This document shows, one piece after another, positions 42,686 through 55,573 of a stretch of 64,000 nt of DNA. This stretch comes from Diorhabda sublineata. Taxonomy: Eukaryota; Arthropoda; Insecta; Coleoptera; Chrysomelidae. The stretch lies in NCBI RefSeq assembly GCF_026230105.1, contig NC_079484.1:1999805-2063804 (forward strand), given 5' to 3'. Within the stretch, counting starts at the first letter, position 1. Every line of letters begins with the position of its first letter. The notes under the pieces were generated by a model. It saw nothing but the letters and a program-made list of their open reading frames with translations. It did not search any database and was not told the origin of the DNA. A program made the position numbers and the translations under genes.

Positions 42686-45600
42686 ATGCAGTGCAATACA
42701 GAACAAATTAGTACTAAGGGTAAGTACAAATTTGACATGCACATTTCAAGAAAATTCTCCACATTTGTAGTTCATATTTCAGTGAGTTTATTCATTAGCT
42801 AATGTGTTAATCGTAAATATATTGTTTATATGTATTCTCTTTCTAAAACTGCTTTATTATTCTCGTTGTTATTTTCTATGTATACTCCTAATTTTCTGCT
42901 TATCAAATTTTTGTTAATTTTTTTAAATACAGAATGCAAAAATCTCATTTCCAAAGCAGTATTAACAACAAAAACTAGATATATGGTAGGTTATGTTTTA
43001 TTGTTCATAAAATAAATAGAGGAAGAACAGAAATAAATTCAAATCTTTGATTAGGTTTTGTTTTAGGAACAGAAGTTGCTGAAAGTGATTCCGTTAATCT
43101 CAAACTTGAACAAGTGTTGAAAAAATTGCTAGAACCAAATTTTAAACTCCAGAATAATGATTATCTCAATTTACTATTCACACACTTAATTAATCGAAAA
43201 GGTTTGTTTACTTATTTATTTATTATATTGTAATTTTATATAATTCTTCATTCTACTTCTTTATAATTAGAAATGTGCTTTTGTAGAACTTAAATTACAT
43301 CATATTTAGATAATTATTTATAATTTTACTACACTTTAGTCATACAGGGTTGTCTTTCAAGACCTGGGGGCCCTTTTCTAAAAAAAATGGTTCTGAGTAT
43401 ACAAGATTGCATAATCTTTTGAAAGAAAAAAATTAATTTGTGCTTGATTAAGTTTCATGTAAAAAAGAAATTTTTGTATCGAAACAATTTTTTATTGATA
43501 CATTGATTAAATAAAATTTGTTTAAATGATATTTGGTCTTTAAGGGCCCTCCAGAGCCTGGGACCTTAGACCTGTACCTATGCATAAAGACGGACTCTTA
43601 GTCCTGTTTTTCTCATCGTAGCTTGAAATAATAATCAAAATACTTGTTTTAATTTATTTACAGATAGCAAATCAACCCTTAATCAAAAACTAGTTACCGA
43701 AGGAATTTTAGAACAGTGGATTGGAGATAGTTTTATAGAATTTGAGAGGAATAAAGATTCTCAAAACTCAACACTTCTAACGTTTGTTCTAAATGTTACA
43801 AGATGTGTTTGTAAAAAAGAACAATCGTTTAATAACTTGAATGAAAAAGGAATTTTTGAACGTTTAATAAAAATAACTGGAAACGTATGTAAATCAAATG
43901 TAATAACAGCTTTAATAAAATTGCTTGCAGATTTTTTAGACCATCCATCTGGAGTACAATGGGTGTTATCAACTAATCATTGGAAGTTGGTTGTCGATAT
44001 AATATTGAACGATGGTACGATTTATGCTTATAAAGAAGGATATATATTTATCAACAAATTATTACAGAGATCCTTCGTAATTAATCAGCCTTTTTGTATA
44101 AACATATTTAGATACATTCTTACCCCATTGGAAGAGATATCGAATACCGTTTCTGAAATTCAAAACAAACATTTATCATCAATTCTACGATTCGTAACTG
44201 AAATTTTAGTGATACTATTTAAATCAGATTCTTCAGTAAATTCGAACAGGATTATTTCAATCTGTATAGATAATACCGAACTGGAAAAAAAATCAAAACA
44301 ACTTATTAGTACTACAGATAATCTGGAGTTGAGAAGTGCCTTGTATCGAATAGTTATTTTCCTCGGTTTGTTCAATTTAAAATTGAAATTATGTGAACAA
44401 AATATAAAAATCGAGAAGGATACCTCTTCGGAGATTCTAGATATTTTATACGAGGCTGCTAATAATGTATCCGTATCCGGTATGTCACAGTTATTGTTTT
44501 CCACTTTACATACATGGAGCGAAATCAAAAAGAGCCTACCGCATCCTATCAGGATATCAATTTCGTTCGAAGATCAATTATTAGCTATACAACTGATGCC
44601 TATGTACACAATATTCGTTAAAACAATTGGATTCAATGTTTATACAAGCGATTGCGAAGATAGTTTCAGATACTTATTCATATCGAAACTTGTTGATAGA
44701 TTATACCCGAAAACAGTAAGGATCAAATATAAATGGCAGAACTATTTACTGGACAATTATTCTATTAGTAATGGAATATTATCTTTGAAATATTTTATGC
44801 ATTCCAAACAGTTTTATTCCAAAGAAAACGCTGTACTTATATTTCAAATGATGATTTATTTGATGCACGATTTGAACACCACTCTTAAAGAAAAACCAGA
44901 ATTGCAGTTGCAGTTTGTTAACGTACCGGAATACTTGGAATTGCATCTTAAAGTGATTGGAATCATTATCGAGGAGTTTAAACTGACATTCAGGGACTCC
45001 ATTGAATCACTATGCGTTTTAAATATAGTGTACAACTTGCTGGATGGATTAATATGGCCAACCAAGGTAAGATAACTCAGTTATTATAACTATTGGTATA
45101 TTTAGAGATCTTTTTTAAGATAAATAACTTCAGGGTATCGTTCGGGATCTGTTTTTGCTTCTTTTTCAATAGTTCATCAAAAAAAAAAAAAAACATAAGG
45201 AAGGTTTGAATTTGATTATTTTGATTTTTCAGATAGTGGTTGCTGCTTTAAAACTTGCCGAAACAGGAATTTCGAAATATATGACTTTTCAGATGTCTCT
45301 TTATATCGATGATAAGCAAGGTTCTATTATAGGCAGACTTCCTGCTTTACTTCGAATTAAATTACATGACGGAGCATGGGAGGTCCGTGATAGTGCTATC
45401 GAAGTTCTACAGTCACTATTTGTAACAGCAAATAACACAGGTGGGGTGGTTTTTTTTGGATTTGTCATTTTTCATGTACTAACTTACTTTTTTTTGTATT
45501 TTTAGAAAGTAGTGCTTACAAAAAATTATTACTGGAAAACGATTTACCTTGTTTGATGATAAAAATGGGAACCGATGATGGTAATTCATTCGTTAGAGCT

Positions 45601-47273
45601 ACTGCTTTGAGGTGTATACAGAAAACCGTTGAAATTCCTGAATTTTGGGAGGCTTTGACACAATCATTTGATATTTATGTAAGTAATTTTTAGAATTTTC
45701 CAAATAATTAGTTTCCGGGTAGAATAATTTTATGAATTCATTAAAATTAAATATTATTTGACATTTTTTTGGTAATTTTAGATCCATTCCTTCTTTTTTG
45801 TTTATTAAATTGGTAGTAAGTTGATACTATTGGACTTAGAATTAGTATTTAAATCATAATTGCTTTTTATGTGTCATAAATCATCTACTCTAGACCTTTA
45901 CAGGCTAATTCTGTGGCATTAAAATCACCATTGTTGTAGTTTTCACTAAAAGTAATTCAAAATACCTATAATTTGATTTTAATTCATTAAAAGGATCAAT
46001 ATTTGATTATTTCAAAAGAAAAGTAGTTTTTTTCTTATTTTTCTCAAAATTTTACCCAAATCTCAGTCAAATTTTACGATTCTAAGCCATTTCGGTGTAA
46101 AAAGTCTCCTACCTTTGTGAAAAATCTTAAAATTTGTTATTTTTGTTACTAAAACTGCTTCAACAGACCCACCAAACCATTTGAGCATGGCAACTGTTAT
46201 TTTAAGGTTTCAATCCCTTATGTGGACAACAGTTAATGGTTTATATTTTGCAGTCTTCTCCAAAATTAATCGAATTATTGTATAGGATAAACTTTTTTCC
46301 TTATTTCACTTGAAATTTGCTCAAAATCACAATCAGATTGTATATTCTCAATAATTGATGTAAATAATGCGAATAACCTCAAAATTTGTAATTTTTCTTA
46401 CAGTCAACCGTTTTGAGAGTATTGAAGCATGAAACGGAAGGTATTGTTCGTTGTGAAGCAGCTGCCCTTGTTTACTGTATATACCAACACCAGGAAATCC
46501 CAGTAAACGTTAAAAACGACGTCCTAGATGCCATGAGTCACGCAGTGGTTGCAGATCTCCATTGGGAAGTTAGAGTAAAAGCCATGCCTTTTTGGAAAAA
46601 AATCATCGATGATAGTTTAAGTGAACAAGGATTGATAGACGGTTCTTTTCCAAACGTGACTTTTTCTAAAGATTTAAGAAAAATAGTAACTTTGGATAGC
46701 GTGGAAATAAAAAAAAGTCTAGTTAGAGCTTTATGGGAATTATCGAAAGCCGGATGTTTATTTGTGTTTTATGAAGCGCTGCAGGATGAATGTGATATCG
46801 AAGTGGCTAAATCCGCTAATGAAAATGTCAAAGACTTCGTTAAATTGCTCAGAAAACATGAAGTTACCGTAGAAACTCTAAGGCTCTATACACCTTCCAA
46901 GTCACCTACGGATTTAATTACCAAAACTCCTGATGAACCACGCGATTCTTTCAATACCAATAACAGTGAAAACTCACTTAGAAATCAACAGATTTCTGAT
47001 TCTATATTGGAAGATATTTTAGATACCAGAGATTTGAATTTATTAGAAACTGTTTTTAATAGTACGGATAAACCTGTTTTTGAAAATATCGAAACTAAAC
47101 AACGAGAAGTTCTACAACCGGAATTGTTTTTAAATTTGGTTTACACAGATCTGGATAGTAGGCTTGATAATAAAACAACTTGGGTGGAAAAAATGGACGA
47201 TTTTAAATCGTTGTTGGATGATATTTTGAAAGAATATGATTCCGAAGATGTAAATAGTTTGGACTGTTACTAA
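42686..47273 (+). CDS. BRAT1: BRAT1 homologue (Integrator-associated HEAT-repeat protein)
   Basis: Exons 42686-42719, 43067-43201, 43664-45066, 45233-45440, 45506-45678, 46404-47273; joined 2823 nt, 940 aa (human BRAT1 821 aa; the Drosophila counterpart is CG7044). The protein is mostly helical with HEAT-like units; HDGAWEVRDSAIEVLQSL in exon 4 and LHWEVRVKAMPFWKKII in exon 6 are typical repeat cores and the best-conserved BRAT1 blocks. The C terminus, DILKEY followed by VNSLDCY-stop, keeps the terminal Cys-Tyr that in BRAT1 inserts into the INTS11 active site (recalled from published structures). The role is in nuclear/cytoplasmic maturation of the Integrator endonuclease. Start choice: ATG 42686 gives an 11-codon first exon; this is the weakest part of the model. 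Intron 2 carries an unclassified TE-like insert around 43340-43615. Confidence 0.88.
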
Positions 47274-47297
47274 AATTGCAAAAAAATTTGAGTTTAT

Positions 47298-47303
47298 AAT
47301 AAA
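47298..47303 (+). terminator. candidate poly(A) signal of BRAT1
   Basis: AATAAA 25 bases after the stop codon; other AATAAA copies lie at about 47887. Confidence 0.4.
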
Positions 47304-49583
47304 ATAACCTAGGAATTATTGGTTTAAGATGATTCCATCACTAGTACTGGCTCTGGAGCGTGTGTCGTTCATCTAAGGTAAACAGGAGACACTTAGAAGG
47401 GATATATAGTGTTTCAAGGACGTGGGAACAAGGATTGTGTTGTTATCAATACTTCCATACAGAGTGATTATTGTAAATCATCCTCTTCTTAAAATGTCCC
47501 CAAATTTCATTAATTTTCATATTAATTCCACTATTTTTGAAACGTTATATTTTATGTTGAAATAATTTCTTTGTCGAACATATAAATCCCATGGAATATT
47601 GGGTTTTATTAGATTTGATATATAGAAGACAGGATGTTTCTTCAAAGCTATAAATTGTCCACAAAAACAAATTATATAAGCTGAAAAAAATTGTTAATCA
47701 TCTGGTATTCATTAGAATATCAATTAGAATCCCAATATGTAATATTCATTATTACAAAAACTGTTTTTCCATATTTTTTCTCATGCTCAATTTATTTTTC
47801 AAAATTCAATTATTGTAACAATTTTTTTTAAAAATATGTTGTGAAACTAGTGTATAATTTATAATGTTTGTTAAATATTCTATTATTAATAAATATATAC
47901 AATTGAATCGATTATTTTCTTTATTACCAACCTCATTAAAACAAATCTATACCAAAATGAAATACAAATACATCCCCATCTTTTTTTTCAACTAAAAATG
48001 TATTCAATTTGAAAACCTTCGTAAACAGTTAATACAATCCATGAATTCAGTTAATTCAATCCTTGGATTAATTATTTCATTAAATTGTAATACTTTGTGA
48101 ATGTGATAAAGTTATTAAAAACAGTTTTCCGGTATGGAAATATAGAATTCATATTGAAATTACTCAAAATTAAAATGAAAAGTATTAGTTATAAGCTTGA
48201 AATCTTATAATAGTTAGTTATCTTTACTTTTTCAATGGTTAGTTTACTTTAGCAACTAGAAATGTAACCAGAAGATGATAGCCGACCAACATGCATAATC
48301 CACAAAATGTACTCAACACATGTTTACTTTTTATAATAAGATCTTTGTTATAACGATTTTTGTAATAAAATCTAGTCCAAGTTCGTTTGTGGGAAGTGTA
48401 TTTTTCAAAATAAAACTAGTTTTTGAAAGTTTTAAAAGACATTTCGATATCTATTTCCAAAACTATATCTACATATTGAGGTTCAAATTCGATCCAGTTC
48501 AATCTCAATTTATAAAATACAATTAATATAGACGTTACTTTTGACACCAAAACAAATTATTTCAATAAACATTTACACAAAAAGACATAAAATCTTCCAC
48601 TGCCCTCAATACTTTTGAAATTAACGGTTGTTCTATTTACGAAAATAATCTAATAAATTGTTTCATGGAAAAAAAAATATTTTATCATTTTAGAAGCTTT
48701 AAATGAAAAAACAAATAACTTTTGCATATATTTTTTACTAATTTAATTATTTATAATAAAAAGAAGTAAGAAAATATGTTGAAAATGTAGAAATTTAAGG
48801 TTATATACACTCCATTAAAGATGAATTCACTTAACCCTAATTTAATGGGAATTATCATTTAACTGAAATCATCATTATCACAGTATTATTTAGAATAAAA
48901 TAACAATTTGAATGAAAAAAATCATTACCTCGTTTTTTCTTAAATTGTAGATTAACTTTCAAAACATCAGTTGGAAATTCACTGCCACGAGATTAAAATA
49001 CCTCAATATTTCGCTGTTACGTGGTTAGTTTTACATATAATACAGCTTTATGATTAATTTATATGAGGAAATATGAAATTTGATTTTAAACAAAATTATA
49101 TTACGATTGAACTTTGAATAAAATTGACAGTTCGGATAAAATTTGAAATAACCGACATATTTTGATGTCATAAGAGGTTAGACATTACAAATATAATCGC
49201 GCTGTTGCCAGATTTTCAGTCTTATAATCTTTTTAATAATTAACTGAAAATATCGATTATTTCGTAATTATAACTTTTCATCGATACTAAATTAAAATAA
49301 AAAATGTGAATTAGTTATTGGATAACAAAAAACTACGGAATTCTACACGACAACCGGTACATTAAATCATAGATATTTTAATCGGACAAAGGCCTCTGTA
49401 ATCGGTAACATTTATTCACTAACAGTACAAGGCCCACATGTCCTTCGTATCCTTGTCGAAGAAAACCATAAAAAATAAAATAATGTCGAGTATATTCACT
49501 TCTCTCTGGTAGACCAGGTGGAAAATGAGCCGGGTGTTTATACCAGGTGAATTTTATCTAATTTTATACGGTCATAATTTGTA
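47304..49583. other. AT-rich gene-free stretch
   Basis: BRAT1 3' flank followed by very AT-rich sequence with no supported coding exon, RNA gene or repeat array. Short open frames here have no recognisable content. Confidence 0.5.
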
Positions 49584-49751
49584 AATATACAGTGTGATTC
49601 TATTATGTACAAAATTTATCAATCAATTTATCAATTCACTGAGGCTCAAAGCTCAATGACCTTATACGGTGTCGACTTCCAGCAGCCGCTAAACTTAACA
49701 GAGCAAGCGTTGTCCATTAATCGCTTTTTTTTATCGGTCACTCTGTATATT
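49584..49751. mobile_element. MITE-like element with 14-bp terminal inverted repeats
   Basis: Left end AATATACAGTGTGA (49584-49597) and right end TCACTCTGTATATT (49738-49751) are inverted copies with one mismatch, 168 bp apart. The interior has no coding capacity. CAG(T/A)GTGA ends of this type are frequent in insect DNA transposons; the superfamily is not assigned. Confidence 0.5.
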
Positions 49752-50284
49752 ATGAAATGACCACCTGTGTGTAGACAGTCACCTGGTGATTATTTACCAC
49801 GGGGTCTGCGTCTACGTATAACTACCCTCATAATAAGAACTCGGTGAAGCGTTGAACCGTGAATCTCTTCAGGTAGTACCACGCCGGGTGTTGTTTGAGG
49901 GGGAGCGAGTTGAGGAAATTCAAATTGGTACGAGTGTTTGTGAAAACTCTCGTACACGTGCTAGAGTCGTAACACGTGACTGAATTAAATGATTCGTTCC
50001 ATTCATCTTCGAAGCAAATATAAATAACAAAATATACATATTGGCAACATCGCTTTTAAACCGTCGTAGTAAACGTGATTTGGAGGCTTTAATTTTTCAC
50101 CACAGCAACTTTTATTTCTTATAAATTTGAAATATTTGCGGAGTTACCAGCGGGTCTGCCATTATTTCTACACAGAAAAATATCTTTCTCATATTTAAGT
50201 CATTATTATGATTTTTATATTGAAAAAGGAATTTGACAGTTTCATAATAGTTAGCTTGTTGTAAATAGATTACAATGGAGTGCT
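49752..50284. other. gene-free stretch of more balanced composition
   Basis: Less AT-rich than its left flank, with two ACACGTG E-box-like hexamer contexts around 49950-49977. It could be a promoter of a gene lying outside the window or an old element; no coding exon found. Confidence 0.3.
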
Positions 50285-51050
50285 CGAATCACAGAACTAT
50301 ATAACTAGATACTTCGAACAGTATCGGGTAGATTTGGATCGAAAATTTGACATGACAAAGTTTTATGTGAAATTGATAGTAAAAATTCGCTAAAATTGGG
50401 AAGATTTCCAGCATAAGCGATTTTATTTCTTATTAAAAACGCTCGTATAGCAGGTAATTTTTGTTTTACAATGTTTTTTGTTGTTATTAGGGGAAAATAC
50501 TATCCCAGCACAAGCATACACAGAACTATAGAAATAACGAATTGCTCCGAACAGTTTTGGGTAGATTTAGATCGAAAATTTGACATGACACAGTTTTATG
50601 TTAAATTGATAGTGAAAATTCGCTAAAATTGGGAAGATTTTCAGCATAAGCGATTTTATTTCTTATTAAAAACGCTCGTATAGCAGGTAATTTTTGTTTT
50701 ACAATGTTTTTTGTTGTTATTAGGGGAAAATACTATCCCAACACAAGCATACACAGAACTATAGAAATAACGAATTGCTCCGAACTGTTTTGGGTAGATT
50801 TAGATCGAAAATTTGACATGAAACTGTTTTATGTGAAATTGATAGTAAAAATTCGCTAAAATTGGGAAGATTTTCAGTATAAGCGATTTTATTTCTTATT
50901 AAAAACGCTCGTATAGCAGGTAATTTTTGTTTTACAATGTTTTTTGTTGTTATTAGGGGAAAATACTATCCCAGCACAAGCATACACAGAACTATAGAAA
51001 TAACGAATTGCTCCGAACAGTATCGGGTAGATTTGGATCGAAAACTTAAC
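50285..51050. repeat. 233-bp tandem repeat, about 3.3 copies
   Basis: The segment GGGTAGATTT(A/G)GATCGAAAA recurs at about 50327, 50560, 50793 and 51026, an exact 233-bp spacing. Copies differ at a few bases only. Non-coding. Confidence 0.93.
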
Positions 51051-51534
51051 GTGAGAATAAACAACTAGGTAATCTAAGAAAACAGCGTCAAAATGACAGC
51101 CGTGGGGTAAACAATCGACTTATTCGTATACCGCGTTAGATTTTTTCGATTTTTCCGGTAGTTCTGTACTTTTGTATTGTTTTTTTTGTTTTATTGTGTT
51201 TCGTGGACTACATAGATACTTTTTCGATCAGTTTCAGTGAAATTAATACCTCGAAAACAGTATTTTTCGTCAGTATGTAAGTAAGCTTTCAAGCAATTTA
51301 TAAAAATTCGAAATAAATTGTCGTTTTTGCGTTCCAGCAAGGGCAAACTTGAAGTTGTAGGTGAATTTAATCCGTTTTCATTATATTTAGTATAACTTCA
51401 AAAACCACATAGAAACTTACAGCAAACGCATTTGTTTACCACACTCCGGCCATTTTTAAATAAACGTCAGCTGATTTTGACATTTTTTTGACATTTCGCG
51501 AGATTGCTCAATCAATAGTGAGAATTCTTTTAAA

Positions 51535-51756
51535 TTAGGAATATCTGTGACATAAAAGATGTTTTTTTTTAATTAGGAACGATTTTACAGAAGATAATTT
51601 CGATTTTTTTATCGGTTCTTGGTATTGGGGGAAATAATTAGTAAAAAAAGCACAAATTACGAATATTTCCAGTCTTCTGATAGACCGGCCATCTCCCAAT
51701 TCGACAATAACGGCAGCTTTCCAAATTTTAGTTAACCGAGGAGGCATTAAGTGCAA
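51535..51756 (-). mobile_element. possible Tc1-like transposase N-terminal fragment
   Basis: A minus-strand frame begins MPPRLTKIWKAAVIVELGDG, RSIRRL, resembling the first helices of Tc1/IS630-type transposases (RLT..QKA.IVALLEDGRSQREVA). The similarity stops after about 30 residues. Confidence 0.3.
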
Positions 51757-52013
51757 TTCAACTCAAAAAAAAATAGACTATAATTTCATCGATTCTTTCT
51801 ATAAAATATTTAAAGTGTTTGAAATAGCCTTGCATGTGTGTAAGTTCACTATCGGCGCGTATAGATGACTCAGCGTTAGCTTTCAAAGAATTACAATGGA
51901 AAAACAGAATAAGTACTTGGAAAATTCGATACACTCAACAATGTATCCATAAAAGTTTCCACTGAATTATAACAAATCGCTTTTTATCGCGAATAGAATT
52001 TTTGAGGAACAAT

Positions 52014-52229
52014 TCAAGACGCCCATCTTTGAAAAAACTGTTTTTGAACAGACCAAACCAGTCGTTTGTTATATTCATTCACATTTTCCACATTTTCGTT
52101 AGTTGTTACGCGTACCGGTGGTTCAGAACGCAGCGCGTCGGCAACAGAGCCCGTTTTTAAGAATTTCTGGTACCTTTTCCACGCTATCGGAACGATTTGT
52201 TCCAATATGGCTTCACAGATATTAAACAC
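52014..52229 (-). mobile_element. transposase helix-turn-helix fragment (DUF4817-like)
   Basis: Minus-strand frame YQKFLKTGSVADALRSEPPV, RVTTNENVENVNEYNKR matches the insect DUF4817 / mariner-type pattern RFLETGSVADRPRSGRP..TNEENVE. It abuts, on the opposite strand, a mariner C-terminal fragment. Confidence 0.6.
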
Positions 52230-52307
52230 CCGATATATAGCCCTGATCTGTCCCCATCTGATTATTTGTTGTTCGCAAAGCTGATTGCCGAGTTAAAAGG
52301 TAAAATA
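52227..52307 (+). mobile_element. mariner transposase third-Asp fragment
   Basis: Plus-strand frame HPIYSPDLSPSDYLLFAKL followed by IAELKGK is the conserved C-terminal mariner block, with the catalytic Asp intact. Nothing of the first two catalytic motifs is found upstream on the same strand. Confidence 0.75.
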
Positions 52308-53364
52308 ATGATTTTTTGGTTTTGAAAAATGGGTAGTTTTCTTATTTATTGACTTTTATTTCTATTTACGTTTTAAGGACAATAATTTGCTGTTTCGATT
52401 CGAAATAATCGATGTTTTTACAATAGCCGGCAACCTATTTTTTGAATTTTGAAAGTGTTCATCAATTTTCTTCGTTTAAAATGATTAAATTCGTTACTGA
52501 CACCGGTTGTCGCAGTTTGTTGAACATGACGGTGGTGGTCTGGCGTGCTTTGATCCCTTTCAGGTGTTTCAGTATACTTCAGGCGCGCTTCAGGGTATCG
52601 CCGCGTATAATTTAGTGATAATTTTTCGTTATTTGTGTAATACAGTTCATTATCTTGACGTATGTTTTGATTATTTTTTCGTATTAAGTGAGAAGATGTG
52701 GAAGAAACGATAAATAGTCGGTAAGAATGATTTTTTTTTATATAGAAATATATTTTCGTCCGTATTTTCGCCTACAAATACGAAATTGAACATTTAATTG
52801 TGAAAATCGTGAATTTTTATAGTTTACGTAACCTCAAATTAGGTATCGTATTTAGGGATATTAATAAATGGAGAATCGTATCAGAAAATAATTTTATTAA
52901 GTGAAATCTAAACATTATACAGTAAACTGTCGTGTAATTTTCGATATGAAGGTCATTTTGTAATTATTTATTTCAATTTGAACATCTCCTTGTTATTACT
53001 ATTTTTAAAATGAAAAATTTGAGACCACCTCGTATTTATATGCACTTTTTAGCGATGCTTTTTTACCATTGTTAGTTATACGTTTCTAACGTTTCTTATT
53101 TTTGCTCTGTATTTTTGAAATCGTGTCACCAAACGTGTAATAATTTTTCCACATCATCATTGTCATGATGTATCGTTCAATTTATTGTTATGGACTCAAT
53201 GAATATGGTGTCAAATTAGAAGACCGATCACTAGTTGCATTAAACGGATATTTAAATGTTGGTAATAAAGGCAGAAGCTCCATCTATGTGTGTTCTAGTT
53301 TGTTTCCAGTTTTGGCTACAACAATTTCGATATATTTCACTAAACGTTGGCGTATCAAAAAGCA
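52308..53364. other. gene-free stretch
   Basis: No coding exon, repeat array or RNA gene supported. Short open frames near 52507 and 53165 carry no recognisable domain. Confidence 0.4.
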
Positions 53365-54940
53365 AAATCTTCCTTTTGATTCAATCTTTCGATTGGTTTA
53401 AATCGTGTGAAAATCCGTCAATTAGTTTCCGAATTATTCGCCGATATATCTTTGATTTTGTATTCGTGTTGAATCTCGAAATATTCCACCTAACCTCAAC
53501 ATATCAGATATCAAAATCTTCCTTTTGATTCAATCTTTCGATTGGTTTAAATCGTGTGAAAATCCGTCAATTAGTTTCCGAATTATTCGTCGATATATCT
53601 TTGATTTTGTATCCGTGTTGAATCTCGAAATATTCCACCTAATCTCAACATATCATATATCAAAATCTTCCTTTTAATTCAATCTTTCGATTGGTTTAAA
53701 TCGTGTGAAAATCCGTCAATTAGTTTCCGAATTATTCGTCGATATATCTTTGATTTTGTATCCGTGTTGAATCCCGAAATATTCCACCTAACCTCAACAT
53801 ATCATATATCAAAATCTTCCTTTTGATTCAATCTTTCGATTGGTTTAAATCGTGTGAAAATCCGTCAATTAGTTTCCGAATTATTCGTCGATATATCTTT
53901 GATTTTGTATCCGTGTTGAATCCCGAAATATTCCACCTAACCTCAACATATGATATATCAAAATCTTCCTTTTGATTCAATCTTTCGATTGGTTTAAATC
54001 GTGTGAAAATCCGTCAATTAGTTTCCGAATTATTCGCCGATATATCTTTGATTTTGTATCCGTGTTGAATCTCGAAATATTCCACCTAACCTCAACATAT
54101 GAATATCAAAATCTTCCTTTTGAATCAATTTTTCGATTGGTTTAAATCGTGTGAAAATCCGTCAATTAGTTTCCGAATTATTCGTCGATATATCTTTGAT
54201 TTTGTATCCGTGTTGAATCTCGAAATATTCCACCTAACCTCAACATATGATATATCAAAATCTTCCTTTTGATTCAATCTTTCGATTGGTTTAAATCGTG
54301 TGAAAATCCGTCAATTAGTTTCCGAATTATTCGTCGATATATCTTTGATTTTGTATCCGTGTTGAATCTCGAAATATTCCACCTAACCTCAACATATGAA
54401 TATCAAAATCTTCCTTTTGAATCAATTTTTCGATTGGTTTAAATCGTGTGAAAATCCGTCAATTAGTTTCCGAATTATTCGTCGATATATCTTTGATTTT
54501 GTATCCTGTTGAATCTCGAAATATTCCACCTAATCTCAACATATCAGATATCAAAATCTTCCTTTTGATTCAATCTTTCGATTGGTTTAAATCGTGTGAA
54601 AATCCGTCAATTAGTTTCCGAATTATTCGTCGATATATCTTTGATTTTGTATCCGTGTTGAATCTCGAAATATTCCACCTAATCTCAACATATCATATAT
54701 CAAAATCTTCCTTTTAATTCAATCTTTCGATTGGTTTAAATCGTGTGAAAATCCGTCAATTAGTTTCCGAATTATTCGTCGATATATCTTTGATTTTGTA
54801 TCCGTGTTGTATCTCGAAATATTCCACCTAATCTCAACATATCATATATCAAAATCTTCCTTTTGATTCAATCTTTCGATTGGTTTAAATCGTGTGAAAA
54901 TCCGTCAATTAGTTTTCGAGTTATTCGCCGATATATCACC
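53365..54940. repeat. 149-bp tandem array, about 10.5 copies
   Basis: The segment AAAATCTTCCTTTTGATTCA recurs with 148-149-bp spacing from about 53365 to 54855. Units end in CCACCTAA(C/T)CTCAACATAT with variable CAGATATC, CATATATC, GATATATC or GAATATC junctions. The last copy breaks after CCGATATATC at about 54937. The period is not a multiple of three, so the frames crossing it are artefacts. Confidence 0.95.
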
Positions 54941-55573
54941 GTTAACCACAGAAACAGTTATTTCATTCTATAATATAGTCATAGAGAAAGTAACTCAAGT
55001 CTGGCTTAGTCAGGTGGGAATAGGAACAGGTGCGAAACTGTCGACTGGCGGTAGTTGGAAAAGGGGAGAAAATGGGGCTTCGGACTTTTTTTTTTCTCCA
55101 AATTACCCAATAATGATACACATCTCGTAGGGACAATTGATTGCTTGAAATTGATCGTGGGATACAAGTAGAGCATTTTATGAGGGTATTCACAACATTA
55201 AACGTATCACATGACAATGTTTTAGATATCATTGAATTAGATCATTTTCTATCTAACTGTTATTCACATACCAACATAATAAATCATTTCGCGTTCCACA
55301 TTTTCATCATATCGTATTAGTTTTTATGATTTTTATATATTTCAATTCTATTTTCGCGATTTAAAAAATTTTACACCCCAGTTGAAAATTATCAAGAACT
55401 ATTTGTTGAAGTTTTAAATCAGTTAATAAATCGCGTGACTCACACACAGATGGCGCTGCTTCATATGACGTTTATGAAGTATCAACTTTCAAACGACAAT
55501 GTGTCAAATTTCGTGACATTTCGATCTGTCACGAAAAAGTGACAGCGATTTAAGTGAAGCTACTTTTGTTATT
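54941..55573. other. gene-free stretch
   Basis: Unique sequence with a T-rich tract near 55087. No gene supported. The palindrome-rich segment at 55510-55545 (TTTCGTGAC.. / GTCACGAAA) may be the 5' terminal region of the adjacent mariner remnant. Confidence 0.4.

Noticed and set aside
42830..43015. Hydrophobic open frame upstream of BRAT1 exon 2 as an alternative first exon
   Set aside because: It does not splice in frame into exon 2, whereas the 34-base exon at 42686 with GTAAGT does.
53165..54717. Open frames reading IQSFDWFKSCENPSISF repeatedly
   Set aside because: Chance frames in the 149-bp satellite; the period is not a multiple of three.
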